A stretch of DNA of 54,908 nucleotides. It comes from Verrucomicrobiota bacterium (GTDB lineage Bacteria > Verrucomicrobiota > Kiritimatiellia > CAJWTS01). The notes under the pieces are model-generated. The model searched no databases. It was not told where the DNA came from and worked only from the letters and a program-made list of their open reading frames with translations. The stretch spans positions 1 to 54,908 of the forward strand of contig JAQBYD010000022.1 of the NCBI GenBank assembly GCA_027623315.1, given 5' to 3'. Of the stretch, positions 36,920 to 45,621 are shown in pieces (the first letter of the stretch is position 1; every line of letters starts with the position of its first letter). Made by a program: the position numbers and the translations under genes.

Positions 36920-39900
36920 ATGGCTCAGAAACCAACAACCCGGGGCGACTCTCTCTTTCTCAAGGCCGAGCAACTGGCACACGACTTTTCGTTGTTTCCC
37001 TCCCGGCTCGACCCGGCCCAGCATATTGAAGGGCTCGTGCCCCGAAAAGACATCCGGGCTCGCCTGCGCGAGTTACGTGCGCTTTCGGTCGACGACTACA
37101 TCTCGCAGACGGTCCTCCCCACCGAGGCGCAATCCCGCCCCTCCGGGCCGAGTATCCTGCGCGCTCTCAAGCCCGAGATCCTGGCCTCCGTCGAAGACGG
37201 CCCGCTTTTCGCGGCGGAGGTCGACCTTGTGTGTGGTGAGCGTACGCGGCGCCTGGGCTTCCTGATCCAGGACCGATCTCAAAACAACGGCGTCTGGATG
37301 CCGCGGCACCACGAAAAGGCTGTCGATGCGATCCGCGGTTTCACCGAGCGATCGATGCCGATCGTGACCTTCATGGACACTCCCGGCGCGGACGCCGGTG
37401 CGGAGGCCAACCTGGGCAACCAGGCCCATTCCATTTCGCATCTCATCTCGGAAATGGCCCAGATCGACGTGCCCTGCGTCGGCATCATTCTCGGGCAGGG
37501 CTACTCCGGCGGGGCCATCCCGCTCGCAACGGCCAACATCATCCTCTCCGTGCGCGACGGCGTGTTCAATACGATCCAGCCCCAGGGGCTGGCCAGCATC
37601 GCCCGGAAATACGACCTCTCCTGGCAGGAGTGCGCCAAGTACGTCGGCGTCTCCGCATACGAGCTCCACGAGCAGGGCTATCTCGACGGGATCATCGACT
37701 TCGTTCCCGGCGAGCGCGAGAATCTCGAGAATCTGCGGCGCGCGATCTGCACAAGCATCGACCTCGTGGAATCCCGCACCATGGCGTTCGTGCGCGACAA
37801 CGAGTATATTTTCGAGCACTACAAGCGAAGTCTCGCGCGATACCTGACCCCGACCTCCGAGCTGAAAAGACTCCAGGAAGCGTCAGCCCTGTCCCTCTCC
37901 AAGAGTCCAACGAATCAACCGAACGTCTTTGGCGTGGCGTTCCGGTACCTGCGCTATCTCAACATGCGCAGGAAGGTGCGATCCACAACCATCGACCGCT
38001 ATGGACGCCTGAGCGACGACGAGATTCCCGTAGGCGACCTGAAAAAGCGCGCCGAAGAAGAACGCGCCGGCGCCTTCGCCAAGTGGCTCGAGAACCCCAT
38101 CGAGGTACGCTACGACGAGACCCTGCAGAAGTCGTGGAAACAGTACCTGGCGCGCAAAAAGGCCCTCCCGGCGCAAGCCGGCCGCATCGAGAGATGGGTC
38201 TTCGGTACGCCGAAGTCCCGCTTCGAACAGGCCCAGAGGCGAATCGTCATGGAATACGCCCTCTACCTCTACAACATTTGGAAGGCCGACGCCCCGGGAA
38301 ATTTCCTGGCGCTGATTACGCATCTCGCTGAAGACTTGGGGCTGTCTGAGCCCCACGATCCGGAAGCGATCACCGTTCTTGATGTGATTCACGACGAAGG
38401 GGTCCGCGCCCACTTCGTCCATGAGTGCGAGAACCTCCTCATCTTCGACTCGATCTACAACAATATCATCATCAATCTCAAGTCGATTGCCCGCGAAGCC
38501 AACGAATTCAACATCGTCGCCGAGGACTCGGTGCGGCGCCTGATCGAGCCCTCGATCGAAGCCGCGACCAATACCCTCGCGCGCCAAAGCCGTGTTTCCG
38601 GAGAATCCGAAGACGAAACGCAGAACATGCTCGCGACCCAGTTCCAGGAGTGGCTCTCGAGTTTTCTCGACTACCCCGAATGCGGCGAAGTTCTCAAGTC
38701 CGTTGAAAATTGGAAGAAACGGGTCTTCCCACGCCTGTCGGAGCCGCTCTTCGCCATCATCACGTTCTTCTTTGAGCAGCTGCTTCCGAGACACTACGAC
38801 GCGGTTCGTGGCGGGAGGCGATACGACGGTCGTATTACCCCGAAGAATATCGGCATGAAGGACTTCTGGAACCGGCTCACGATCGCTTATCACGATCTGC
38901 TGATCCAGGATCTGCTGAGCACCGAGAAACGGCGCGCGCGCATCGCGCCAGAACATATTATCGAGAGATTCTTCACGGAGTTCAATGAACTCGACAAGCG
39001 CCTGATGACCGCCGACCCCGTGGGCTTTCCCGGTTTCCGTCTTTCGATCGAGGATGCGCTGGCGAACTCGGTGCGTCCCTGCGGGCTGGTCACCGGGCTT
39101 GGACGATTCCGCGGGACCGGCGTGCGGCGCGACGTCGGCATCGCGATCTCTAATCTGGCCTTCCAGGCCGGGGCCTTCGATATGGCCAGCGCCGAGAAGT
39201 TCTGTCACTTGCTCGTCGTCTGCGCACGGCGGCGCGTCCCCGTGATTTGCTTTATCTCGTCGAGCGGCATGCAGACGAAAGAAGGAGCCGGCGCGCTCTT
39301 CTCGATGCCGATCGTCAATGACCGCATCACGCGATTCGTGCGGGATCTGAATCTGCCGATTATCTGCTTCGGGTTCGGAGACTGTACCGGCGGCGCACAG
39401 GCCAGCTTTGTGACGCATCCACTGGTGCAGACATTCTACTTCTCGGGCACGAATATGCCTTTTGCCGGCCAAATCGTCGTGCCGTCGTATCTCCCGTCGA
39501 CATCCACCCTTTCGAACTACCTCAGCGAAGTCGACGGCGCGATGCAGGGCCTGGTGACACACCCCTTCCTGGAGGAACTCGACCGACATCTCCGCGATAT
39601 CGACCCCAAGATCCCGCTCCCCAAGGCCACCGTCGACGAGGTCGTCTCGCGCGTCCTGAAGGGGCAACTCGATGCCGAGGACGAAGAGATTGAGGACGAG
39701 CGCATCGAAGTCACGGACCTGGTCAAGCCGATCAAGAAGGTTCTGATTCACGCTCGCGGCTGCCCCGCGTCCAAACTTGTCCGCAAGGCCCAGGAATTCG
39801 GCCTGGAGGTGGTTCTCGTGGTCTCGGATGCGGACGCGGAATCCCCTGTCGCACAACAACTCAGGGAGGAGGACACGCTGGTCTGTATCGGCGGGAATAC

Positions 39901-41485
39901 GTCCGACGAGAGTTACCTCAATGCGACCAGCGTCATTCGTGTCGCCGAACGCGAGCGCGTCGACGCGCTGCACCCGGGTATCGGTTTTCTATCGGAGAAC
40001 TCCTCCTTCGCCGATCTCTGCCGTTCGCACGGCATCAACTTCATCGGGCCGAGCATGCATAGCATGGAGATGATGGGCAACAAGTCCAACGCCATCAACA
40101 CCGCGATGAAGCTGGACGTCTCCGTGGTTCCCGGAAGCCGCGGCATCGTCACCACACTCGAGTCGGCCAAGACACTGGCCGAGCGGATCGGGTATCCCGT
40201 CCTGATCAAGGCCGTCCACGGTGGCGGCGGCAAGGGCATCCAGATTGTCGAGAATCCATCCGATTTTGACGACCTCTTTCTCCAGATATGCGCCGAGGCC
40301 AGGAGCGCCTTCGGCAGCAGCGACGTGTATCTCGAGAAGTTCGTGAAGTCGATGCGACACGTCGAAGTCCAGATCATCCGCGATCACCACGCAAACACAC
40401 AGGTACTCGGACTTCGCGACTGCACCGTGCAAAGGAACAACCAGAAGATCGTGGAGGAATCCGGCTCCACCATGCTGCCCAAGGAACTCGAGGCGACCGT
40501 CTACGAATACTCGCGCGCGATCGCCGACGAGATCAATTACGTCGGCGCCGGGACGGTCGAATACATCTTCGACATAAGCGACAACAAGATCTACTTCATG
40601 GAGATGAACACCCGGCTGCAGATCGAGCATCCGGTGACCGAGGCCGTCACGAACGTGGATATCGTGCGCGCCCAATTCGACATCGCATCCGGCGAGAGCA
40701 TCGCGGATCTCTCGTTCGAGGAAGACGGATATGCGATCGAAGTACGCGTCAACGCCGAAGTACCGACCACGGACGCCGACGGGCGCACCGTGTTCAAGCC
40801 CTGCCCCGGCGAAATCCTCGAATGCATCTTCCCCGAACATCCCGCAATCGAAATCCTGTCCTGCATCGCCGCCGGGAAATCGGTACCGCCCTTTTACGAC
40901 AACATGATCGTGCAAATCATCGCCAAGGGGACGGATCGAAACGACTCGATTAAGACACTTCGCGCCTATCTCGACACGGTGCGTATCCGGGGCGTCGCCA
41001 CCAATATTCCGCTGCTCATGCGAATTCTCTCGGACGAGACCTTCGTGGAGGGTACCTATGACACGACCTACCTCGATCAGTTCCTTCGCCGCATCGACGT
41101 CCCCGCGCTGATCGAAGAGACCCTCACCACCTCGGGCATGCCCAGCGCCAAGGTCGATGCAGAATCCTTGAAGATCGAGGGAACCAACGAGCTGAAAGTC
41201 GTGGCACCTTCGGCCGCCGTCTTCTATCTCACGCCCTCGCCGGGCGAGCCCGACCTGGTTAAGGTCGGCGACACGGTTAAGACATCGCACCGCATCTGTC
41301 TGCTCGAAGCGATGAAACTCTTCACGCCCCTCTCGCTCGACTCGTTCAATCGGGATGGGGGCAACGGAAGCGACGAGAGCGAAGTCTACGCTTCAGACAA
41401 GGAATACAAGGTCGTCAAGATCGTCCCCAGCAATGGTCAGGCCGTTGAAGCCAACGATCTGCTGTTCGTAATCGAACCGCTGTAG
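36920..41485 (+). CDS. Single-chain acyl-CoA carboxylase: CT-alpha, CT-beta, biotin carboxylase, biotinyl domain
   Basis: A 1521-residue biotin-dependent carboxylase, most likely acetyl-CoA carboxylase (malonyl-CoA for fatty acids). Residues about 100-265 are AccA-like: TFMDTPGADAGAEA (about 150-163), GQGYSGGAIPLATAN (192-206), NTIQPQGLASI (217-227). A 430-residue helical linker without recognised domain follows. About 700-900 is AccD-like, without a zinc ribbon: GLVTGLGRFRGTGVRRDVGI, SSSGMQTKEGAG, GGAQASF. Biotin carboxylase spans about 936-1390: ATP loop KAVHGGGGKGIQI near 1097, EMNTRLQIEHPVTE near 1227. The biotinyl domain ends the chain; K1466 in LLEAMKLF is the biotin site. No Shine-Dalgarno precedes ATG 36920. 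No other acc gene is in the window. Confidence 0.92.
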   Translation: MAQKPTTRGDSLFLKAEQLAHDFSLFPSRLDPAQHIEGLVPRKDIRARLRELRALSVDDYISQTVLPTEAQSRPSGPSILRALKPEILASVEDGPLFAAEVDLVCGERTRRLGFLIQDRSQNNGVWMPRHHEKAVDAIRGFTERSMPIVTFMDTPGADAGAEANLGNQAHSISHLISEMAQIDVPCVGIILGQGYSGGAIPLATANIILSVRDGVFNTIQPQGLASIARKYDLSWQECAKYVGVSAYELHEQGYLDGIIDFVPGERENLENLRRAICTSIDLVESRTMAFVRDNEYIFEHYKRSLARYLTPTSELKRLQEASALSLSKSPTNQPNVFGVAFRYLRYLNMRRKVRSTTIDRYGRLSDDEIPVGDLKKRAEEERAGAFAKWLENPIEVRYDETLQKSWKQYLARKKALPAQAGRIERWVFGTPKSRFEQAQRRIVMEYALYLYNIWKADAPGNFLALITHLAEDLGLSEPHDPEAITVLDVIHDEGVRAHFVHECENLLIFDSIYNNIIINLKSIAREANEFNIVAEDSVRRLIEPSIEAATNTLARQSRVSGESEDETQNMLATQFQEWLSSFLDYPECGEVLKSVENWKKRVFPRLSEPLFAIITFFFEQLLPRHYDAVRGGRRYDGRITPKNIGMKDFWNRLTIAYHDLLIQDLLSTEKRRARIAPEHIIERFFTEFNELDKRLMTADPVGFPGFRLSIEDALANSVRPCGLVTGLGRFRGTGVRRDVGIAISNLAFQAGAFDMASAEKFCHLLVVCARRRVPVICFISSSGMQTKEGAGALFSMPIVNDRITRFVRDLNLPIICFGFGDCTGGAQASFVTHPLVQTFYFSGTNMPFAGQIVVPSYLPSTSTLSNYLSEVDGAMQGLVTHPFLEELDRHLRDIDPKIPLPKATVDEVVSRVLKGQLDAEDEEIEDERIEVTDLVKPIKKVLIHARGCPASKLVRKAQEFGLEVVLVVSDADAESPVAQQLREEDTLVCIGGNTSDESYLNATSVIRVAERERVDALHPGIGFLSENSSFADLCRSHGINFIGPSMHSMEMMGNKSNAINTAMKLDVSVVPGSRGIVTTLESAKTLAERIGYPVLIKAVHGGGGKGIQIVENPSDFDDLFLQICAEARSAFGSSDVYLEKFVKSMRHVEVQIIRDHHANTQVLGLRDCTVQRNNQKIVEESGSTMLPKELEATVYEYSRAIADEINYVGAGTVEYIFDISDNKIYFMEMNTRLQIEHPVTEAVTNVDIVRAQFDIASGESIADLSFEEDGYAIEVRVNAEVPTTDADGRTVFKPCPGEILECIFPEHPAIEILSCIAAGKSVPPFYDNMIVQIIAKGTDRNDSIKTLRAYLDTVRIRGVATNIPLLMRILSDETFVEGTYDTTYLDQFLRRIDVPALIEETLTTSGMPSAKVDAESLKIEGTNELKVVAPSAAVFYLTPSPGEPDLVKVGDTVKTSHRICLLEAMKLFTPLSLDSFNRDGGNGSDESEVYASDKEYKVVKIVPSNGQAVEANDLLFVIEPL

Positions 41486-41518
41486 ACCGAGTCCGACGGC
41501 CAGTTCAGACAACACATC

Positions 41519-42397
41519 ATGCAGAACGTCGCCCACTTTTTTGCGAGCCTGGTGGAGTTTCAGTTAATCCAGCTTGGTGCGGCAAGGATCACGGTAGGCT
41601 CGATTCTCGTGCTGGTGCTGTTGGTCGCCGCAATAAACGCGGCATCCGCGCTCATCGGTCGCAAATTGCTGGCGCCGGCCCTGGCGCGAACCCGCGTCGA
41701 TGAAGGGACGCGCTTCAGTCTGCTGAGGCTCGTACACTATGTACTCGTCTGCGTTGGGACGTTGATGGCATTCCAGATCGTCGGCATCGACTTGAGCGGC
41801 CTGGTCGTCCTTTTTGGTTTTCTATCCGTCGGCATCGGCTTCGGACTGCAGAATATCACGTCGAACTTCATCTCGGGCCTGATCCTGCTGTTTGAGCGTC
41901 CGATCAAGGTGGGCGATCGGATCATGGTCGGCGAGACCGAGGGCGACGTGCTCGAAATCAATATGCGATCCACGACGGTGCGCTCTCTGAACAATATCGC
42001 CATGATCGTTCCCAACTCCGATTTTATATCCTCGGTCGTCACAAACTGGTCTCACCGCGACCCGAAGATTCGTCTCGAACTCGAGGTCGGCGTCGCCTAC
42101 GAATCCGATCCCGAAGCCGTGCGCACGGCCCTTCAGGAAGTCATCGACGCAACCCCCTTGGTACTCAAGAGCCCTGCCGCCGCAATTCTGCACATGGGAT
42201 TCGGAGACTCGGCGTGGAATATCTGTGTTCGCGTCTGGATCGCCCATCCAAAAGATCACCCGGTCGTGCGATCCGCGATCAACTGGGCAATTGTTGAGAA
42301 ATTCAGGGAGCACGGCATTGAGATTCCGTTCCCGCAGCGGGATCTGCACGTGCGCTCCCCACTGCCCGTTCCCATCGCCGAAATGCGAGATGTATAA
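41519..42397 (+). CDS. mscS: MscS-family small-conductance mechanosensitive channel
   Basis: A 292-residue inner-membrane channel that releases solutes on hypo-osmotic shock. Three transmembrane helices (about residues 20-45, 62-85, 90-115) precede the conserved pore-exit sequence VGIGFGLQNITSNFISGLI and LFERPIKVGDRIMVG, followed by the beta domain (RSTTVRSLNNIAMIVPNSDF) and a C-terminal alpha/beta domain. The length matches E. coli MscS. It begins 33 bases after the carboxylase stop and may share its transcript. Confidence 0.93.
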   Translation: MQNVAHFFASLVEFQLIQLGAARITVGSILVLVLLVAAINAASALIGRKLLAPALARTRVDEGTRFSLLRLVHYVLVCVGTLMAFQIVGIDLSGLVVLFGFLSVGIGFGLQNITSNFISGLILLFERPIKVGDRIMVGETEGDVLEINMRSTTVRSLNNIAMIVPNSDFISSVVTNWSHRDPKIRLELEVGVAYESDPEAVRTALQEVIDATPLVLKSPAAAILHMGFGDSAWNICVRVWIAHPKDHPVVRSAINWAIVEKFREHGIEIPFPQRDLHVRSPLPVPIAEMRDV

Positions 42398-42433
42398 TAC
42401 TATCGTTGGCCAGGAGATGAAACAGGTATACTG

Positions 42434-43036
42434 ATGGGTCCCAGGATTTCCGTTAACAGCACCTATTTGAGATGGTTTCACGAGATCGAGAAAGCTCTGT
42501 GGTCGTTCTTTGGTTTGTTTGGCGATCTCTGTGGCAACTGTGCAGAGCAAACGCTGAAGGATCTGGCAGCCGGTGAGCGGAAGGGGCGCGATGCGTGGTG
42601 TTGCTGTATGATCGACAACCAGGTGCATGACAACTGGGAGTCACTCAATGCGGTCCAATCACGGACCAATCGTGAGTGGTACGAGGCCATTCGGCGCGAA
42701 AAGCGCGTGCGCGGGGCAGGGAATGGTCCCTGTCCGGCTCTGGGCGAGCAGGGCTGTCGGATCAAAAAGTGCCGCCCCATCACCTGCACCACGCAACTAT
42801 GCAGCAAAATGCTGGTGGTCCTCAATGATCTAGGGGTGGTTCGCGGCGCCACACACTCGCCGCTTCAGATTGAGGACCTGATCACATTGCCGGACATCCT
42901 GCCGGATCTCTACGGAACGAAAAAGGGCCGGACCATCACTCAGTCGGATGTGGACGCGTACCTTTCAGAGGTGCGGCGCATGAAGGAGAAGTTCGCCAAG
43001 GCGTTGAGAGCAAGGGATCAAGAACGTCAGGGCTAA
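42434..43036 (+). CDS. Cys-rich protein, YkgJ-like zinc/iron-chelating family
   Basis: A 200-residue cytoplasmic protein with about ten cysteines. CGNCAEQ (near residue 34), AWCCCMID (near 54) and GPCPALGEQGCRIKKCRP (near 98-115) followed by ITCTTQLC resemble the CxxCxxCC / GPCPxL...GC...RPxxC arrangement of YkgJ-like proteins, thought to bind zinc or an iron-sulfur cluster. The rest is helical with a charged C-terminus. The biochemical role is unknown. It sits alone between mscS and the DoxX-like gene. Confidence 0.65.
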   Translation: MGPRISVNSTYLRWFHEIEKALWSFFGLFGDLCGNCAEQTLKDLAAGERKGRDAWCCCMIDNQVHDNWESLNAVQSRTNREWYEAIRREKRVRGAGNGPCPALGEQGCRIKKCRPITCTTQLCSKMLVVLNDLGVVRGATHSPLQIEDLITLPDILPDLYGTKKGRTITQSDVDAYLSEVRRMKEKFAKALRARDQERQG

Positions 43037-43142
43037 GGCTCGGCCAACAAGCGCCTGCAAGATATTTGCTGAGCGCTGCGCTTCCAGCAGAATGCGGAGG
43101 CGACGCGTCAGGTATGCAATCAGGGTCTGAGACGAGGTGGAT

Positions 43143-43640
43143 ATGTCTCTCGATGAAATCGATCTTCGGATATCGGCATTCATGGCGCGGTGGGGAACTA
43201 TTGCCGTCCGAATTTCCTTCGGAATTATTTTTGTCTGGTTCGGCATTCTAAAGCCACTTGGCATTTCCTCGGCAGAGCCACTTGTCCTCGCGACGGTGCC
43301 TTGGTTGCCATTTTTTGAAGGCGAAACATGGGTCTCAATTATTGGCTGGTGGGAAGTTGCAATTGGAGTCGCATTTCTGTTCAGAAGCACGATCCGAATT
43401 GCCGTAGCGTTGCTGGCGCTCCAAATGGTCGGGACTTTCATGCCGCTTGTGTTTCTTCCGGAGATTACGTTCCAAGCGGGGCGTTTCCCGTACGGGCCTA
43501 CAATGGAGGGTCAATACATAATAAAGAACTTAATGATCATTTCTGCTGCGCTTGTAGTTGGCGGAACTGTTCGAAAATGTGGTGTGAATACCGAATCGGC
43601 TCGCCGAGGGCTGACCCATTCGGGCCAGCCCTTAAAGTAA
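43143..43640 (+). CDS. DoxX/DUF417-like small membrane protein
   Basis: 165 residues from ATG 43143 (GAGG ribosome-binding site; an in-frame GTG at 43137 is less likely). Four hydrophobic segments are visible: about residues 17-38 (VRISFGIIFVWFGILKPLG), 64-82 (IIGWWEVAIGVAFLF), 87-105 and 126-145. FGILKPLG and GWWEVAIGVAFL match the DoxX-like superfamily layout. Function is unknown. Its base composition is visibly more AT-rich than the neighbours (runs such as GGAATTATTTTTGTCTGG), suggesting later acquisition. The last codons lie within a hairpin (GGGCTG / CAGCCC, 43608-43631). Confidence 0.65.
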   Translation: MSLDEIDLRISAFMARWGTIAVRISFGIIFVWFGILKPLGISSAEPLVLATVPWLPFFEGETWVSIIGWWEVAIGVAFLFRSTIRIAVALLALQMVGTFMPLVFLPEITFQAGRFPYGPTMEGQYIIKNLMIISAALVVGGTVRKCGVNTESARRGLTHSGQPLK

Positions 43641-43761
43641 AAGATGAGCCTCGGGGGGGGGAGCGTAGAATGGGCGTAAACGGCGGGTCGCCAAGCTGGA
43701 TCTCATAAGCGAGAAGAAGATGGAAAAAGAGTTGTAGGCGCGACTGGAGACGGATGCGGTA

Positions 43762-45528
43762 ATGAAGAAATTTCACGGTATACCGATCGCCCCCGGCATA
43801 GCGAGAGGCGTCGCGTGGCCGATCCTGCCTGTTGAGGCGGGACCTACGCCGCGGTATGCAGTCAGCACCGAGTGCGTCGCCGGGGAACACGTTCGCCTCG
43901 AAGAGGCATTGGACTTCGCCTGCGGCGAATTGCTCGCTCTCAAGCGGAGCTTGACGGCGAAACTCGAGGACGCGGATACGGCGATCATGGATGTCCACGT
44001 TGCCCTGCTTCGCGATCCCTCGTTTCTCGCGGACGTGAAGGCCCGCATACATCGAGACCTCGTCACCGCGGAGCATGCCGTCGCCGTCGAGACCGAAAGC
44101 ATGGTAGCCCGGTTCCTGCAGATGGAGAACGCCTACATGCGCGAACGGGCCTCGGACCTGCGAGACATCGGTACACGACTTCTAAGCGCCTTCACAAGAG
44201 GCGCGCACCCATCCGATCGCCACGCTTCCTTTCCCGCGAACTCGATCGTCATCGCGGCGGAACTCATGCCCAGCCAGGCGGCCGAACTGGATCCGGGCCG
44301 CGTCGTAGGTATATTGACAGAGATCGGCGGACCGTCTTCCCACGCCGCGATCCTCGCCCGATCGTTCGGCATTCCTTTCGTCACCGGGATTCCCGACGTC
44401 GTTCAACTCGTACAGAGAGGGGAATCGATACTGATCGACGGTTATACGGGAGAGACGATCCTCTCCCCCACGGCTCCGGCGACGCTTCGTTTCGATGTTC
44501 TACTCAAGGAACACGAGGACTACACCGAGGCAATTATCCATCACCGGCATGAGCCCTGCCTGACGACCGATGGTGTTCGTGTGACGTTGCACGCGAACAT
44601 CGGTTCCGTCTCCGAGGTGTCCACGGTGCTCGACAACGGGCTCGATGGCGTCGGCCTGTTCCGAACGGAGTTTCTCTTCCTGGGAACGGCGCACGCGCCA
44701 CGCCTTTCGGTGCACGAGCGAATCTACCGTTCCGTTCTGCAGCCGTTGCGGGACCGCCCGGTTACGATTCGCGTGCTCGATCTCGGGGAGGACAAGATTC
44801 CAGAGTTCCTGCGAGCACGCCCCAAGCTGTGCCATCGATTCAATGTACGCGGACTTCGTTTCGCCCTGGCCTTTCCGAATTTCCTGCGCACGCAACTGCG
44901 AGGTCTTCTGCGGGCTTCGTCGGATGGCAACGTGCGCATTCTCTTTCCGATGGTCGTGGGCGTGGATGACTTCCAGGCCGCCGTCGCGCACGTGGCATGG
45001 GCCGCGGAGAAGGAAAAGTTGACCGCGATGCCACCGGTCGGGGCGATGATTGAGACGCCATCCGCTCTTTTCGAACTGGACGGCATCATCGAGTTCGCGG
45101 ATTTCCTCAGCGTCGGCACCAATGATCTCACGCAGTATCTCCTCGCGGCGAGCCGTGAAGACACGGACTACGAAGGCCACTACTCCATGCTATATCCCGG
45201 CGTCCTCAAGGCCCTGCAGCACATCGTCGATCGTGCGGCGCGGGCCGAGTGTGATGTCTCTGTCTGCGGCGAAGCCGCGGGCATTCCGGCCGTGGCGTGC
45301 CTTCTGGTCGGAATGGGATTTCGCATCCTGAGCATGAGTCCCCACCGGTCGGCCGCCGTGCGGCACGCACTGCGACTGATGTCCGCGAACGAGCTCAAGC
45401 AAATCGCCACCGATGCGCTGCAGATGCGACGCGTAGCGGACATCCGACGCCACATCAAGGAGCGGATGGAGTCTCGTGTCCAACCCGTCCATGACTCGCA
45501 CGCTGCCGGAGTGGAGGCGATCGTGTAG
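43762..45528 (+). CDS. ptsI: Phosphoenolpyruvate-protein phosphotransferase (PTS enzyme I)
   Basis: A 588-residue enzyme I that takes phosphate from PEP and passes it to HPr. The N-terminal HPr-binding helical region is followed by the swivel domain with active-site H194 in GGPSSHAAILARSFGIPFV. The PEP-binding barrel carries GVGLFRTEFLFLG near residue 293, RVLDLGEDKIPEF near 335, GAMIETPSALFEL near 427, VGTNDLTQYLLA near 455 and the catalytic Cys in VCGEAAG near 504. The start MKKFHGIPIAPGIARGVAW is typical. No HPr or enzyme II gene is in the window, so the partner is elsewhere; a regulatory rather than sugar-uptake PTS is possible. Confidence 0.94.
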   Translation: MKKFHGIPIAPGIARGVAWPILPVEAGPTPRYAVSTECVAGEHVRLEEALDFACGELLALKRSLTAKLEDADTAIMDVHVALLRDPSFLADVKARIHRDLVTAEHAVAVETESMVARFLQMENAYMRERASDLRDIGTRLLSAFTRGAHPSDRHASFPANSIVIAAELMPSQAAELDPGRVVGILTEIGGPSSHAAILARSFGIPFVTGIPDVVQLVQRGESILIDGYTGETILSPTAPATLRFDVLLKEHEDYTEAIIHHRHEPCLTTDGVRVTLHANIGSVSEVSTVLDNGLDGVGLFRTEFLFLGTAHAPRLSVHERIYRSVLQPLRDRPVTIRVLDLGEDKIPEFLRARPKLCHRFNVRGLRFALAFPNFLRTQLRGLLRASSDGNVRILFPMVVGVDDFQAAVAHVAWAAEKEKLTAMPPVGAMIETPSALFELDGIIEFADFLSVGTNDLTQYLLAASREDTDYEGHYSMLYPGVLKALQHIVDRAARAECDVSVCGEAAGIPAVACLLVGMGFRILSMSPHRSAAVRHALRLMSANELKQIATDALQMRRVADIRRHIKERMESRVQPVHDSHAAGVEAIV

Positions 45529-45599
45529 CACCTGCTCCCGTAACAGGGGTCACGCACACGAAGATGCGCCATGAGAATGGCCAGGTCCGCCGCGAAGGG

Positions 45600-45621
45600 C
45601 TCAGGCGACGATGCGCCTGAG
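45600..45621. other. Perfect inverted repeat at the convergent end of ptsI and a glycosyltransferase
   Basis: CTCAGGCG, a six-base loop and CGCCTGAG form an eight-pair stem between two convergent genes, overlapping the glycosyltransferase stop codon. No T-run follows on either strand, so terminator function is uncertain, but position and perfect pairing fit a bidirectional 3'-end structure. Confidence 0.4.

Noticed and set aside
37883..39973. 696-residue minus-strand open frame inside the carboxylase
   Set aside because: Antisense shadow of a conserved plus-strand gene, with no family features, produced by high GC content.
42427..42436. TATACT one base before ATG 42434 as a promoter
   Set aside because: Too close to the start codon for a transcription start upstream of it, and no -35 box at proper distance.
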